From contig CALMUT010000063.1 of NCBI GenBank assembly GCA_937872925.1, positions 1 to 32,337 on the forward strand: a stretch of 32,337 nt of DNA, written 5' to 3'. The notes beneath the pieces are model-generated. The model was given only the letters and a program-made list of their open reading frames with translations, did not search any database and was not told the DNA's origin. A program made the position numbers and the translations under genes. Position 1 is the first letter of the stretch. Each line of letters begins with the position of its first letter. Below, piece after piece: positions 14,892 through 22,903 of the stretch. This DNA is from an uncultured Myxococcales bacterium (GTDB taxonomy: Bacteria; Myxococcota_A; Polyangia; Polyangiales; Polyangiaceae).

Positions 14892-15176
14892 ATGTCACGT
14901 GACATCATCCTTGCTCGGCGCGCGCGTTTCATCGCGGCAGCTTTGGCTACGATCACCGCGGGCGCCTGTTCCGACAGCTCCGCCCGGGCGTGTTTGGCAC
15001 CGGTTGGCGGCGCCGGCGGCGTGTCCCCAGATGGATCCGTCGATAGCGGCGGCGACGCGGACAGCGCCGGCGTAATCGGTGGCTACGGGGGAAGCGCCGC
15101 GTCGGACTCGGGCGCTGCAGGAGCCGCCGGGCAAGCTGGGGCCGGCGGTGCGCAAGAGGATGCGGGAAACGACTAG
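14892..15176 (+). CDS. small low-complexity lipoprotein
   Basis: The 94-residue product has a signal peptide (ARFIAAALATITAGAC) with a lipobox ending in Cys26, followed by a Gly/Ala/Ser/Asp-rich tail (GGAGGVSPDGSVDSGGDADS, GAAGAAGQAGAGGAQ) without globular sequence. Such tails are common as linkers in myxobacterial surface lipoproteins. Here the tail ends the protein, so it may be a truncated anchor of a larger lipoprotein. It begins 18 bases after the PH-like gene, so it could be cotranscribed. Confidence 0.65.
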   Translation: MSRDIILARRARFIAAALATITAGACSDSSARACLAPVGGAGGVSPDGSVDSGGDADSAGVIGGYGGSAASDSGAAGAAGQAGAGGAQEDAGND

Positions 15177-15282
15177 CGTCGGCTAGGCTGCGCGACCGGC
15201 AGTCCTCGCTCGCCGAGGTTGGCGCTAGTAGCACGCAGCGGACTCGACTTGCGCCGCCAGAGCATTCCGCTACCGTTGCGCC

Positions 15283-15342
15283 ATGATCAAGTCGCTTGCC
15301 GTGGGTGTTGCCACTCACAAGAAGGAGGATGACCGGAGCTAG
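15283..15342 (+). CDS. short upstream ORF before the RNA methyltransferase gene
   Basis: ATG 15283 begins a 19-codon frame, MIKSLAVGVATHKKEDDRS, ending at TAG 15340-15342. It overlaps the AAGGAGG stretch at 15321-15327 and the ATG (15329) of the next gene in another frame. It could be a leader peptide coupling translation, or the remnant of a lost gene. No attenuator hairpin was identified. Confidence 0.2.
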   Translation: MIKSLAVGVATHKKEDDRS

Positions 15343-16165
15343 GACCGGTGATCCAAGGTGTGGGGTCGAGCAGACCCTAGAGCAGATCGCAAGACTGCAA
15401 CATAGCCGCCGAGAGCGCGATGCACGGGGGCTCTACTACGCTGAGGGCGTGCGCAACTTCGTGAGTGCGGTCGACCATGGCGCGGAAATCGAGGGTGTGG
15501 TCGTCAGCGAACGCCTGCTCACCTCGGGGGTGACGCGTCAGCTCGTGCGAAAGCTGCGTGCTGGCGGACTGCCCACAGTGTCGGTTTCCCCCGAGCAGTT
15601 CCGTGGAGTCTGCAAGAGCGAGCGGGCCTCGGGCATCGGCGCGATCTTGCGCTATCCCTTGCGCCCGCTGCACGGCGTGCAGCCCCGGAAGGGTACCTGC
15701 TGGGTGGCACTGACGCAGGTGCGTTCTCCCGGCAATCTCGGTTCACTGATCCGCACCTCGGCGGCGGTTGGTGGCGCGGGGTTCATCTTGGTGGGTGGCG
15801 CCGTGGACCCCTTCGACCCGAGCGTGGTGCGGGCCAGCATGGGCTCGTTGTTTCGGCAGACGTTCGTGCGGACTGGAGCACCGCAGCTTTTGCACTTCGC
15901 GCGGCGCCATCGGCTGCAGCTAGTCGGCGTCTCACCCGACGGGGATGCGGACTACGATGCGGTGCGCTACCGATCGACGCCCATCTTCGTGCTCGGTGAC
16001 GAGCGTCGCGGGCTCGACCCTGAGCAACGCCGCCTGTGCCAACAGCTCGTGCGTATCCCCATGCTGCCGGGCACGGACTCGCTGAATCTGGCTGTCGCCG
16101 GCAGCCTGATGATCTATGAAGCGTTCCGACACGTGAGGGCTCGACCAGGCGTGCATTCAGTCTAG
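15329..16165 (+). CDS. TrmH/SpoU-family RNA 2'-O-methyltransferase
   Basis: SPOUT methyltransferases of this family methylate ribose 2'-OH in rRNA or tRNA using SAM bound in a deep trefoil knot. The 278-residue protein has an N-terminal substrate-binding region (YYAEGVRNFVSAVDHGAEIE, VVVSERLL). The knot carries motif 1 LTQVRSPGNLGSLIRTSAAV (Asn-x-Gly and Arg), motif 2 IFVLGDERRGL and motif 3 IPMLPGTDSLNLAVAGSLMI followed by YEAF. All three are intact, so activity is expected; the target nucleotide cannot be told. ATG 15329 is chosen; AAGGAGG abuts it too closely to act as its binding site, and TTG 15296 is an alternative. It is followed 55 bases later by the SUMF1-domain lipoprotein gene. Confidence 0.92.
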   Translation: MTGARTGDPRCGVEQTLEQIARLQHSRRERDARGLYYAEGVRNFVSAVDHGAEIEGVVVSERLLTSGVTRQLVRKLRAGGLPTVSVSPEQFRGVCKSERASGIGAILRYPLRPLHGVQPRKGTCWVALTQVRSPGNLGSLIRTSAAVGGAGFILVGGAVDPFDPSVVRASMGSLFRQTFVRTGAPQLLHFARRHRLQLVGVSPDGDADYDAVRYRSTPIFVLGDERRGLDPEQRRLCQQLVRIPMLPGTDSLNLAVAGSLMIYEAFRHVRARPGVHSV

Positions 16166-16220
16166 TTTCACGCAGACGAAAACCGCCGCACAACTCGATG
16201 GAAATGAGCGCGTCGCCACC

Positions 16221-17267
16221 ATGAGGCACACACACACACTTTGGGTCTCCTTCGCATTGGCTTCAGCTTGTGCGCCGGTGGGTTACACGGGTTGTGGGAG
16301 TCCACCGAGCCGTTCCAGCACAGCTGCGGCTGCGACGTCGCCGGACGAGGGCGCGCACGACCGCTCGAAGGACCGCGCCACGCAAACGGGAGTGCCGCAG
16401 GAGGCCGGCGCGTTGGGGTGCTCCGCGGACCAGGCCTCGTCGAGCGACGGTGGCTGCGTGCCGCGCGCGGAAGCCACCTGTGCCGACGGAACGCAGCGGG
16501 TCGATGGTGGCGCCTGCGTCGTGAGTGCGACGCCGGTGGTCGAGGTGCCGGGCCCCCGGGATCCCGCCGCGATACAAGCCGCATTGGTAGGTGCCATGCG
16601 CAGGATCCGTGGCGGCAGCTTCAAGATGGGTTCGGAGGAGGCCGGGCTCTCGGAGGATCAGGGTCCGGTGCACGCGGTCACGATCGAGTCCTTCGAGCTA
16701 GATGTGAGTGAAGTGACCGTGGAGGCCTACGCGAAGTGCGTGGAGGCAAACGCGTGCCTGGCTCCTCTGAAGGAACGGTTGAGCACCGAGCCCGCCGCCG
16801 AAGCGATGTGCAACTTCGGCCACGAGAAGCGCAGCCGCCAACCCGTGAACTGCGTCTCGTGGGACGACGCACAACGCTACTGCAAGTGGACGGGCAAGCG
16901 ACTGCCGACGGAAGCGGAGTGGGAGTACGCCGCGCGCGGTCGAGCTGGCCGGCGCTATCCGTGGGGCAAGGCGGTGCCGGCGGACCAGCTTTGCTCGCGA
17001 AGGCGCTCGAACGGCATCAGCTGCGAGGTTGGGAGCTTCCCTGCGGGCAACACGCCGGAGGGTATCAGCGACTTGGCCGGGAACGTCTCGGAGTGGACCG
17101 AGTCCGTCTACTGTCCCTATTCCGAGCCGACGTGTCGGTCGACCTTGCGCGCGCATCGCGGCGGCAGCTTCTACAACGATCACGAAGTGGATTTTCGCGG
17201 AACGGAGCGGCGCCGCGCCGCGCCTGGGACGCGCCACTCGAGCATCGGCTTCCGCTGCGCCCGCTGA
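16221..17267 (+). CDS. SUMF1/FGE-sulfatase-domain lipoprotein
   Basis: The 348-residue protein begins with a signal peptide (TLWVSFALASAC, lipobox Cys17), then a Ser/Ala/Asp-rich linker. From about residue 125 it carries a formylglycine-generating-enzyme-like fold: RIRGGSFKMGSEEAG, FELDVSEVTVEAYAKCV, VNCVSWDDAQRYCKWTGKRL followed by PTEAEWEYAARG, YPWGKAV, LAGNVSEWTES, RGGSFYND and SIGFRCAR. Most bacterial lipoproteins with this fold are not formylglycine generators but sensors or binding modules, and the Cys pair of true FGE is not evident. It is probably an outer-membrane or periplasmic protein. Many extra Cys residues suggest disulfides. Context gives no partner. Confidence 0.9.
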   Translation: MRHTHTLWVSFALASACAPVGYTGCGSPPSRSSTAAAATSPDEGAHDRSKDRATQTGVPQEAGALGCSADQASSSDGGCVPRAEATCADGTQRVDGGACVVSATPVVEVPGPRDPAAIQAALVGAMRRIRGGSFKMGSEEAGLSEDQGPVHAVTIESFELDVSEVTVEAYAKCVEANACLAPLKERLSTEPAAEAMCNFGHEKRSRQPVNCVSWDDAQRYCKWTGKRLPTEAEWEYAARGRAGRRYPWGKAVPADQLCSRRRSNGISCEVGSFPAGNTPEGISDLAGNVSEWTESVYCPYSEPTCRSTLRAHRGGSFYNDHEVDFRGTERRRAAPGTRHSSIGFRCAR

Positions 17268-17353
17268 AGCAGGACCCTACGCGCCATGCGGTGCAACGCC
17301 TCCGCTGCGCAGAGCACTCGGCTTGCGTCGGTCTGGAAAGCCGCAGGTCCCCG

Positions 17354-18190
17354 CTAGCCGCCGCGCAGCACCCGCGCGTGGTGCTGCATGTGTTCTGGCA
17401 TGAAGCTCGCGACGAAGTAATACGAGTGGTCGTAGCCGGGGTGCACGGCCAGCTGCAGGGCTTGGCCGGCGCTTTTCGCGGCGGCTTCGAAGAGCTCGGG
17501 GCGCAGCTCGCGTTTTAGAAACTCGTCGGCGCCGCCTTGGTCGATGCGGATCGGTGCCGGGTGCGGGCGCTTCCGCACTAGCACGCAGGCGTCGTGCTCG
17601 GCCCACGCTGTGCGGTCAGCGCCCAGGTACGCCGCGAACGCCTTCTGCCCCCAGGGCACTTGGCTGGGCGCCACGATCGGCGACAACGCAGAGATGCATT
17701 GGAATCGCTTGGGGTGGCGTAGCCCCAAGGTCAGCGCGCCGTGGCCGCCCATGGAATGCCCCATGATGCCCATGCTCGCGGTGTTTACTGGGAAGTGCGC
17801 CTCAAGCAATCGCGGCAACTCCTCGACGACATAACGCTCCATGCCGAAGTGCGACGACCACGGAGCTTCGGTTGCGTCTAGGTAGAAGCTCGCGCCCTGA
17901 CCGAGATCGTAGCTGTCATCGTTCGCAACACCTTCGCCGCGCGGGCTACTGTCTGGGCACAGCACTGCGAGCCCAAGCTCGGCCGCGCAGCGTTGGAATC
18001 CGGCTTTGGTCGTTGCGTTCTCCCACGTACAGGTCAGCCCGGAGAGATACACCAACATCGGCACTGGCCCCGCATCTGCCGCTGGTGGCAAGTAGAGCGA
18101 CAGCTCCATTTGCGTTTGCGTCGCGCTAGAGGCGTGGCGCAGCACCAGCTGCCGTCCACCGAAAGATCGGAACTCTTTCAAGATCTCCAT
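17354..18190 (-). CDS. fghA: S-formylglutathione hydrolase
   Basis: This alpha/beta-hydrolase releases glutathione and formate from S-formylglutathione, the second step of glutathione-dependent formaldehyde oxidation in the cytoplasm. The 278 residues are the usual length. Family hallmarks are YLSGLTCTWENATTKAGFQR, PDSSPRGEGV, DDSYDLGQGASFYLDAT and YVVEELPRLLE. The nucleophile is Ser146 in MGIMGHSMGGHGALTL. Probable other catalytic residues are Asp222 in DQGGADEFL and His255 in HPGYDHSYYF. The partner S-(hydroxymethyl)glutathione dehydrogenase is not adjacent, which is unusual but not rare. It is divergent from a short-chain dehydrogenase gene, with 260 bases between them. Confidence 0.95.
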   Translation of the reverse strand: MEILKEFRSFGGRQLVLRHASSATQTQMELSLYLPPAADAGPVPMLVYLSGLTCTWENATTKAGFQRCAAELGLAVLCPDSSPRGEGVANDDSYDLGQGASFYLDATEAPWSSHFGMERYVVEELPRLLEAHFPVNTASMGIMGHSMGGHGALTLGLRHPKRFQCISALSPIVAPSQVPWGQKAFAAYLGADRTAWAEHDACVLVRKRPHPAPIRIDQGGADEFLKRELRPELFEAAAKSAGQALQLAVHPGYDHSYYFVASFMPEHMQHHARVLRGG

Positions 18191-18450
18191 GGTGACCGCA
18201 GCCTAGCGCAGCTGCGCCCGCTGTCGGTGTTCTGGTTTTGGTCGTGGAACTGTGCCGCGCTGCCGCACTAATCTCGCTCTTTGCGATGTGGTGCGCCCGC
18301 CCTCGTATCCAGATCTCACGAGAGTTGCGCGCGCTGCGTGGCGATGCTGCAGCCGCAGAAGCCGGACTCGGCGCCCGCTGGGCGCAGACGACAAGTGACG
18401 GCGCCGCCCACATGGGGGATGCTCGCGCGCAGAAAGCGAGGGCGCGGGCC

Positions 18451-19269
18451 ATGGGCAAGATCACGGACAAGATCGTGGTGATCACCGGAGGAGCCTCCGG
18501 GATCGGCAAAGCGGTGGCAGCAGAGCTTGGCGCCGCGGGCAATACGTTGGTGCTGGCGGACGTGCAGCAACAGGTGCTGGACGAAACCGTCGCCGAGTTC
18601 GAGCGCGCGGGCTACCAGGTCGAAGGCAAGATCGTGGACGTGCGCGATCCCGTTGCCGTGCAAGCGTTGGTCGACGGCACCGTGCAGGCGCACGGTCGCA
18701 TTGACTACATGTTCAACAACGCCGGCATCAATATTGGCGGCGAGCTGCGGGACACCAGCCTGGACGATTGGAATCGGCTCATCGACGTGAACTTGCGCGG
18801 CGTCATCCACGGCGTGCACGCTGCCTACGGCGTGATGCGCACCCAGGGCTTTGGGCACATCGTCAATACGGCGTCCCTGGCCGGCATCACGCCGGCGTTC
18901 ATGGAGGGCGCGTACGGCGCGACGAAGCACGCTGTGGTCGGGCTGTCCCTGGTGCTGCGGGGCGAAGCCGAAGAATTCGGAGTCCAATGCAGCGTGATCT
19001 GCCCCGGCGTGATCCAAACGCCGATGGTGCACAACTCCGAGTTGCGGAACTTCCGCATCGAAGACGCTCTGGAAGTGTTGCCCATGAAGCCGATGCCCGT
19101 GGAGAAGGCCGCAAAGGTCATCGTGCGCGGCGTGCGCAACAACGATGCGGTCATCGTGGTCACCGGGGCGGCGCACGCGCTGTGGCGGGTATATCGCGCC
19201 GCGCCGGAGGCGTTCCTCGCCATTGGCAGGCCGCTGATCAAGAAGATGCGCGCAGTGCGCATTCCCTAG
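18451..19269 (+). CDS. short-chain dehydrogenase/reductase (SDR)
   Basis: Classical SDR of 272 residues. The NAD(P)-binding Rossmann motif is TGGASGIG at 12-19, NNAG at 89-92 supports the fold, Asn114 lies in LIDVNLRG, and the catalytic triad is Ser142, Tyr155 and Lys159 (ASLAG ... YGATK). The Asp37 in LADVQQ at the end of strand 2 suggests NAD rather than NADP. The substrate is unknown. The C-terminal region (PMKPMPVEKAAKVIVRGV, then AHALWRVYRAAPEA) is longer and hydrophobic, as in some membrane-associated SDRs. ATG 18451 directly precedes the Rossmann motif; the frame is open to 18238 but the extra part looks noncoding. Confidence 0.93.
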   Translation: MGKITDKIVVITGGASGIGKAVAAELGAAGNTLVLADVQQQVLDETVAEFERAGYQVEGKIVDVRDPVAVQALVDGTVQAHGRIDYMFNNAGINIGGELRDTSLDDWNRLIDVNLRGVIHGVHAAYGVMRTQGFGHIVNTASLAGITPAFMEGAYGATKHAVVGLSLVLRGEAEEFGVQCSVICPGVIQTPMVHNSELRNFRIEDALEVLPMKPMPVEKAAKVIVRGVRNNDAVIVVTGAAHALWRVYRAAPEAFLAIGRPLIKKMRAVRIP

Positions 19270-19314
19270 CGGTCGGGCAGTGTTGTAGAGCGGCACTGTC
19301 ACCTACGTATGGTG

Positions 19315-19791
19315 CTAACGCGTTCCCGAGGCAGCGCTGCGGGCCAGCACCCGTGCTTCGAGCGCGCGCGCCTCGCGTTCGTCGGCGGCGTGGGGATCGC
19401 CCGACGTGGTGGTCTCGCCATGGGCCAAGTGATGCAATAGGTGTGCGGCCTTCGCAGCTGAGTGCGCGGCGTCGGCATTTGCGTCCAGCAGCAGCGTGCG
19501 CTGACTGACGACTCCTGCGCCGTCCGCCGCGAAGCAGAGCGAGAACTTGCCGCGCACGCGCGAAAGGAGCGCGCGTCCTTCGACGTCGCGCTCCAGCAAT
19601 GCGAGGGTACGCTGCGCGCGCGGGGGATCCGCGGCGTAACCCGAGGGGCAAGCGTGGCCTGACGGCGTCTTGGCGCAGCCTGCGCTGGGGGCAGCGCCGC
19701 ACGCCACCGCGCCGATCGACGCGCCCCACGCCAGTAGCCGACGCACGTGGGGCCGGCCCCCGCGCGCGAAGACGGAACGAAAAGTTTCCAT
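19315..19791 (-). CDS. hypothetical lipoprotein downstream of the sigma-factor gene
   Basis: The 158-residue product has a twin-Arg-like basic start (GGRPHVRRLLAWG) with a hydrophobic core and a lipobox-like GAVAC (Cys31), so it is probably exported. The mature part is Cys-rich early (GCAKTPSGHACPSGY) and then helical (AQRTLALLERDVEGRALLSR, AHSAAKAAHLLHHLAHG), with charged Glu/Arg-rich ends. I know no family. It begins 18 bases after the stop of the ECF41-type sigma-factor gene and is probably cotranscribed, so it could be an envelope target or modulator. The same strand frame is open far upstream, but that part overlaps the sigma-factor gene and is an artefact. Confidence 0.7.
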   Translation of the reverse strand: METFRSVFARGGRPHVRRLLAWGASIGAVACGAAPSAGCAKTPSGHACPSGYAADPPRAQRTLALLERDVEGRALLSRVRGKFSLCFAADGAGVVSQRTLLLDANADAAHSAAKAAHLLHHLAHGETTTSGDPHAADEREARALEARVLARSAASGTR

Positions 19792-19808
19792 GGTTCCGCC
19801 GGTCCGCC

Positions 19809-20744
19809 TCACGGCGCCGCGTCGACCTGCCACTGGATCCCCGCGAGCTTTGGCGTCGCAGCAATCACGTGGATCTGTCGCACCAAGCCGGAGCTGTCGA
19901 CGTCCAAGCGGAACACCGCGCGTGGCGCCAGTCCACCAGTCGCACCCGGATAGACGGCGATGATCGCGGGCAGCCCGTTGACCATGCCGACACGAAAGCT
20001 GGCGCGCGTGTCGTCTACCCGCAGCTTCTGCACTTTGACGTAGAACTTCGCGACCTTGGCGCCGCCGACGATGGGGCTGCCCGCTGCCAAGAACTCGCCG
20101 TTGCCGTCGTTCAGGGAGACGGCGTCGTCGCAGAGTAGCGCTGTGACTCCTTGCATGTCGCCGGCAGCGAGCAGCGCACCCATGCGCTCCAGCGCCTGCG
20201 CGTTCTTCGCGATCAGCTCGGCGTCCACGACGCAGCGATCGGCGTCGTAGGGCTCCATGGCCTTGCGCGCGCGGTGGTGGGTCACGCGCACGTTGGCTTC
20301 GGACAGCCCCGTGGTCTCCGCGACCTCGCTGACGGAGAAGTCGAGCACGTCGCGCAGCACCAAGACGGCGCGTTGGTCCGCCGTCAGCACTTCCAGCGCC
20401 AGCAAGAACGCAAAGGTCGCGCTCTCCAGCTCGCCGTAGCGTGCTTCCGGAGACGGCTCGAAGGTGCCCAGCTCCAAGTCTTCTACTGGCGAAGGCAACC
20501 AAGGGCCGCGATAGCTGCGCGTTTGGCGTCGTCGCAGGCTGTCGATGCCCAGCCGCGTCGCGACCTGCACCAGCCACGGGCCCAAGGGCCGCGACGTGTC
20601 CTTGGGTGGCGTCTCGACGGCGCGCCGAAAAGTTTCTTGCACCAAGTCCTCGGACTCCGCGCCGTCCCCGGTGAGCCGATAACACACGCTCCACAGCATG
20701 CGCCGGTGCTGCGAGAATGCGGTTTCTAGAGTGCCGGCCTCCAT
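19809..20744 (-). CDS. ECF41-type RNA polymerase sigma factor with SnoaL-like tail
   Basis: Extracytoplasmic-function sigma factors direct RNA polymerase to stress promoters. The 311 residues carry sigma region 2 (about 10-75, SVCYRLTGDGAESEDLVQET, IDSLRRRQTR), the linker signature YRGPWLPSP at 78-86 with WLP at 82-84, region 4 (about 105-165, LTADQRAVLVLRDVLDFSVS and NVRVTHHRAR) and a SnoaL-like C-terminal domain (about 175-311). In ECF41 proteins this tail replaces a separate anti-sigma factor; here its conserved DGGGK appears as DGNGE (213-217), followed by AAGSPIVGG. The gene ends 17 bases ahead of the lipoprotein gene and begins 15 bases after the carboxymuconolactone-decarboxylase gene, the usual ECF41 partner. 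Its regulon is not visible here. Confidence 0.92.
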   Translation of the reverse strand: MEAGTLETAFSQHRRMLWSVCYRLTGDGAESEDLVQETFRRAVETPPKDTSRPLGPWLVQVATRLGIDSLRRRQTRSYRGPWLPSPVEDLELGTFEPSPEARYGELESATFAFLLALEVLTADQRAVLVLRDVLDFSVSEVAETTGLSEANVRVTHHRARKAMEPYDADRCVVDAELIAKNAQALERMGALLAAGDMQGVTALLCDDAVSLNDGNGEFLAAGSPIVGGAKVAKFYVKVQKLRVDDTRASFRVGMVNGLPAIIAVYPGATGGLAPRAVFRLDVDSSGLVRQIHVIAATPKLAGIQWQVDAAP

Positions 20745-20759
20745 GCGCGCCCAAGGATA

Positions 20760-21266
20760 TCAGGAGTTCTGCTGCGCGGCGGCGAGATGATCCGAACCAA
20801 TGCTCAGGGGCATGGCCATGGCGTTGAAGTAGGACTCGAGTCCGCCCAGCCACACGATCTCGACGATCTCGCGCTCGGAGTAGCTCTGCGCCAGCCGCTC
20901 GAAGAGATGTGCGGGCACGACCCGATCCCTAGCCAACGCCTTGGCGTAAGCAATGGCGGCACGCTCGGCTTCGTCGAAGGCCGGATGCGTCTCGAACTCG
21001 TCCAGGTGCTTGAAGCGCTCCGCGCCCACGCGCGACCGCATGGCCTCCGCCAAGGAGATGTCCGCACAGAAAGTGCAGCCGTGCGCGGTTGCGATCGCAA
21101 ACTGCACCAGCGCGCGCACTCGCGCCGGCACCTTCAGGAAGCGCTCCAGCACCGTCAGTGCCGCCATGGTGACGATGAGCAAAGCGGGCGCTCGTGCATA
21201 GATCACCCGAAACGCCGTCGGCGTCTTGCCGTAGCGGCGTCGTGCGGACCAGTACAATAGGCGCAT
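20760..21266 (-). CDS. carboxymuconolactone decarboxylase/AhpD-like protein, ECF41 partner
   Basis: The 168-residue helical protein has the AhpD-like core with CxxC motif GCTFCADI (Cys64, Cys67) after VRALVQFAIATAHG, and the flanking helix LAEAMRSRVGAERFKHLDEF. The second half is AERAAIAYAKALARDRVVPA and EREIVEIVWLGGLESYFNAM. Such proteins reduce peroxides or alkyl groups through the CxxC, and are one of the three COE protein types (carboxymuconolactone decarboxylase, oxidoreductase, epimerase) regularly encoded beside ECF41 sigma factors. It is probably regulated by that sigma factor. ATG 21266 is chosen; the open frame up to 21467 is Arg/Asp-rich and lacks fold character. Confidence 0.92.
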   Translation of the reverse strand: MRLLYWSARRRYGKTPTAFRVIYARAPALLIVTMAALTVLERFLKVPARVRALVQFAIATAHGCTFCADISLAEAMRSRVGAERFKHLDEFETHPAFDEAERAAIAYAKALARDRVVPAHLFERLAQSYSEREIVEIVWLGGLESYFNAMAMPLSIGSDHLAAAQQNS

Positions 21267-21534
21267 GAAAACGCCGCGCGGGCGCTCGACGGGCGGGAGC
21301 CGCGGGGGGCCGTGCGGGTCGGGCTCGGTGTCGCTGTCTTGGGGGCGAATGCTGGAGCCGACCGCCGCGTCCTTTTGGGACTGGCGGCCGAGATCGGCGT
21401 CGGATCGGGAGTGATGCAGGCTCAGGTCGGAGCCCAGGGCGCGAGTGGTCATACCGAGCACACGCACGAGGGGCCGGAAACGTTACAAGCGTGCGTCAGA
21501 CGGCGGCATTCGTCGGCTTTTCCCGGCACCCGGC

Positions 21535-21690
21535 CTACGCAGCGCTCACGTCCACGCGGAGTTTGAGGCCAGCGCTGCGCACCTGGTCTTGGAGCGAAAG
21601 CCTCACGAACTGGGCTTCACTGTGGCCAAGCGCTTTGGCAAATCTGGCAGCACGCTCCGGGCTGACGTTCCAGATCCGCCCGCCGCTCAC
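21535..21690 (-). CDS. XRE-like C-terminal fragment, coupled to the preceding gene
   Basis: A 51-residue frame starts at GTG 21690, which overlaps the TGA (21687-21689) of the preceding gene in GTGA. The sequence NVSPERAARFAKALGHSEAQ followed by FVRLSLQDQVRSAGLKLRV resembles the last part of XRE-type helix-turn-helix regulators. The DNA-binding helices are missing, so it is either a small remnant of a regulator gene or a real small partner protein that is translated by coupling. The next 268 bases (21267-21534) show no gene. Confidence 0.45.
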   Translation of the reverse strand: MSGGRIWNVSPERAARFAKALGHSEAQFVRLSLQDQVRSAGLKLRVDVSAA

Positions 21691-21953
21691 GGTTTCTCGC
21701 GTTCCGTGGCGATATCCACCACGCGGCCGACGGTGCGGTTGGTGATGCGGATCGCAGAGTACACCGTAGAGACGGACACGTCGTGCACCACCCGCACGAT
21801 GCGCGTGGGCGTCGCGATCACCGGGATCTGCTCCAGGATGTCGAAGGGGCGGGCGGCGGTGGCCTTGTGCACTTGCTCCACCGCGGTGGAGCCGTGTTCG
21901 ATGGCGTCTTGCACCAAGTCTTTCAGACCGTGCCAGCGTTTCTGCGAGTTCAT
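21687..21953 (-). CDS. small helical protein coupled to alpha/beta hydrolase
   Basis: The 88-residue product starts MNSQKRWHGLKDLVQDAIEH and continues with GSTAVEQVHKATAARPFDIL, PVIATPTRIVRVVHDVSVST, then VYSAIRITNRTVGRVVDIAT. The two amphipathic helices and the P-I-A/T-P-T-R stretch suggest a membrane-peripheral role. I have the impression this type is common beside lipase-like genes in myxobacteria, but cannot give a function. ATG 21953 overlaps the TGA of the hydrolase gene (ATGA, 21950-21953), so translation is coupled. It is followed by the XRE-like fragment. Confidence 0.78.
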   Translation of the reverse strand: MNSQKRWHGLKDLVQDAIEHGSTAVEQVHKATAARPFDILEQIPVIATPTRIVRVVHDVSVSTVYSAIRITNRTVGRVVDIATEREKP

Positions 21954-22903
21954 GTTTCCTCCCGGCACCATTGCAGGATCTGCGCGTACACATCCGGGTG
22001 ACGCATCAGCGTCATGTGTGCGACGCCGGTCAGGATCTTTACATGGCTGGGGGGCAGCGCCATGCTTCCTGGGTCCGCGCACTCGCCGTTGGTGGCACTC
22101 GGCACCGGCACCATCACATCGCCGAAGAGTGCCGCCAGGCGCGGATCGCCAGAAACGGAGCCAGCCACCAGATAGTGCTGCAGGCTGGGCAGCAGCGGCA
22201 CGGGGTGCTCCTTGTCACGCAGCGAGATGGTCGGCTCGCGCCGGGCGCGGTCCTCGTGGCGCAGATCTGCGTCGCCCAGATCTTGAAGCCCGGCGCTGCG
22301 CATGCCCGCCAGGGTGACGGCCAGTCGTGTGTACGGGTCGTCGATGTGCCCGAGTAGCTTGGCGGCTTTGCGTGCAACGCGTTCCAGCGGCGCGCCGCGA
22401 TGGGGCGTGCCGACGTAGATGGCGCGCTGCATGCGCGGCAGAAACCCGAGCTTCTCTGTCGCGGCAATGTGACAAGCGCTGCGGATCACCAAACCACCCA
22501 TGCTGAAGCCAATGGGCAGGATTTCTTCCACCGCCACCGGGTACGCTTGCAGCAGCGCCTGCAGTAAATTCGCCAGCTCTCGCCCGCTGTCCGGGATCGA
22601 AAGGCCCGAGTTGTAGCGCAGCACCAGGGGCGTGTAGCCGAGATCTCGCGCAAGCAGCGAGCCGTAGTGGTCGCCGTCGTCGAAGTTCCAATGGTCTTCG
22701 GTGCACATCAGCCCATGCACCAGCACCACCACTCGGGGGCTGGCGTTGGGATGCAGCTCTGCGAGTGCGTCGCGCTGCATCGGCACCGGCCGGCCCTCGT
22801 GCACGCAGCTCATCGGCGTGGCCAGGCCGTTGCCCTTCTGCGCCAGATAGTCACCCACCGCACCGTTCAAGATGCTGATGGCAAGTTCCGTCTTCTGTCC
22901 CAT
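21950..22903 (-). CDS. alpha/beta hydrolase (PGAP1-like lipase/esterase)
   Basis: The 317-residue protein has the lipase fold with oxyanion hole HG (RVVVLVHGLMCTEDHW, about 57-72), nucleophile elbow GFSMGG (132-137, Ser134), and a late TGVAHMTLMRHP segment holding the probable catalytic His. RAIYVGTPHRGAPLER near 165-180 is typical of lipases that act on lipids. There is no signal peptide. ATG 22903 shares its A with the last base of the upstream gene's TGA (TGATG), so it is tightly coupled to the hemolysin-III-like gene. The upstream open frame to 23110 lies in that gene and is an artefact. The substrate may be a membrane lipid, given its neighbours. Confidence 0.9.
   Translation of the reverse strand: MGQKTELAISILNGAVGDYLAQKGNGLATPMSCVHEGRPVPMQRDALAELHPNASPRVVVLVHGLMCTEDHWNFDDGDHYGSLLARDLGYTPLVLRYNSGLSIPDSGRELANLLQALLQAYPVAVEEILPIGFSMGGLVIRSACHIAATEKLGFLPRMQRAIYVGTPHRGAPLERVARKAAKLLGHIDDPYTRLAVTLAGMRSAGLQDLGDADLRHEDRARREPTISLRDKEHPVPLLPSLQHYLVAGSVSGDPRLAALFGDVMVPVPSATNGECADPGSMALPPSHVKILTGVAHMTLMRHPDVYAQILQWCREET

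Noticed and set aside
16221..17267. True formylglycine-generating enzyme
   Set aside because: The fold is present, but the protein is a lipoprotein, no sulfatase gene is near, and the active-site Cys pair is not evident.
18316..19302. Minus-strand frame opposite the SDR gene
   Set aside because: Its His/Asp/Arg-rich translation is the mirror of a classical SDR with all catalytic residues.
19792..20853. Minus-strand frame continuing upstream of the lipoprotein gene
   Set aside because: It runs through the ECF41-type sigma-factor gene in another frame; only the part from 19791 down has a signal peptide and natural composition.
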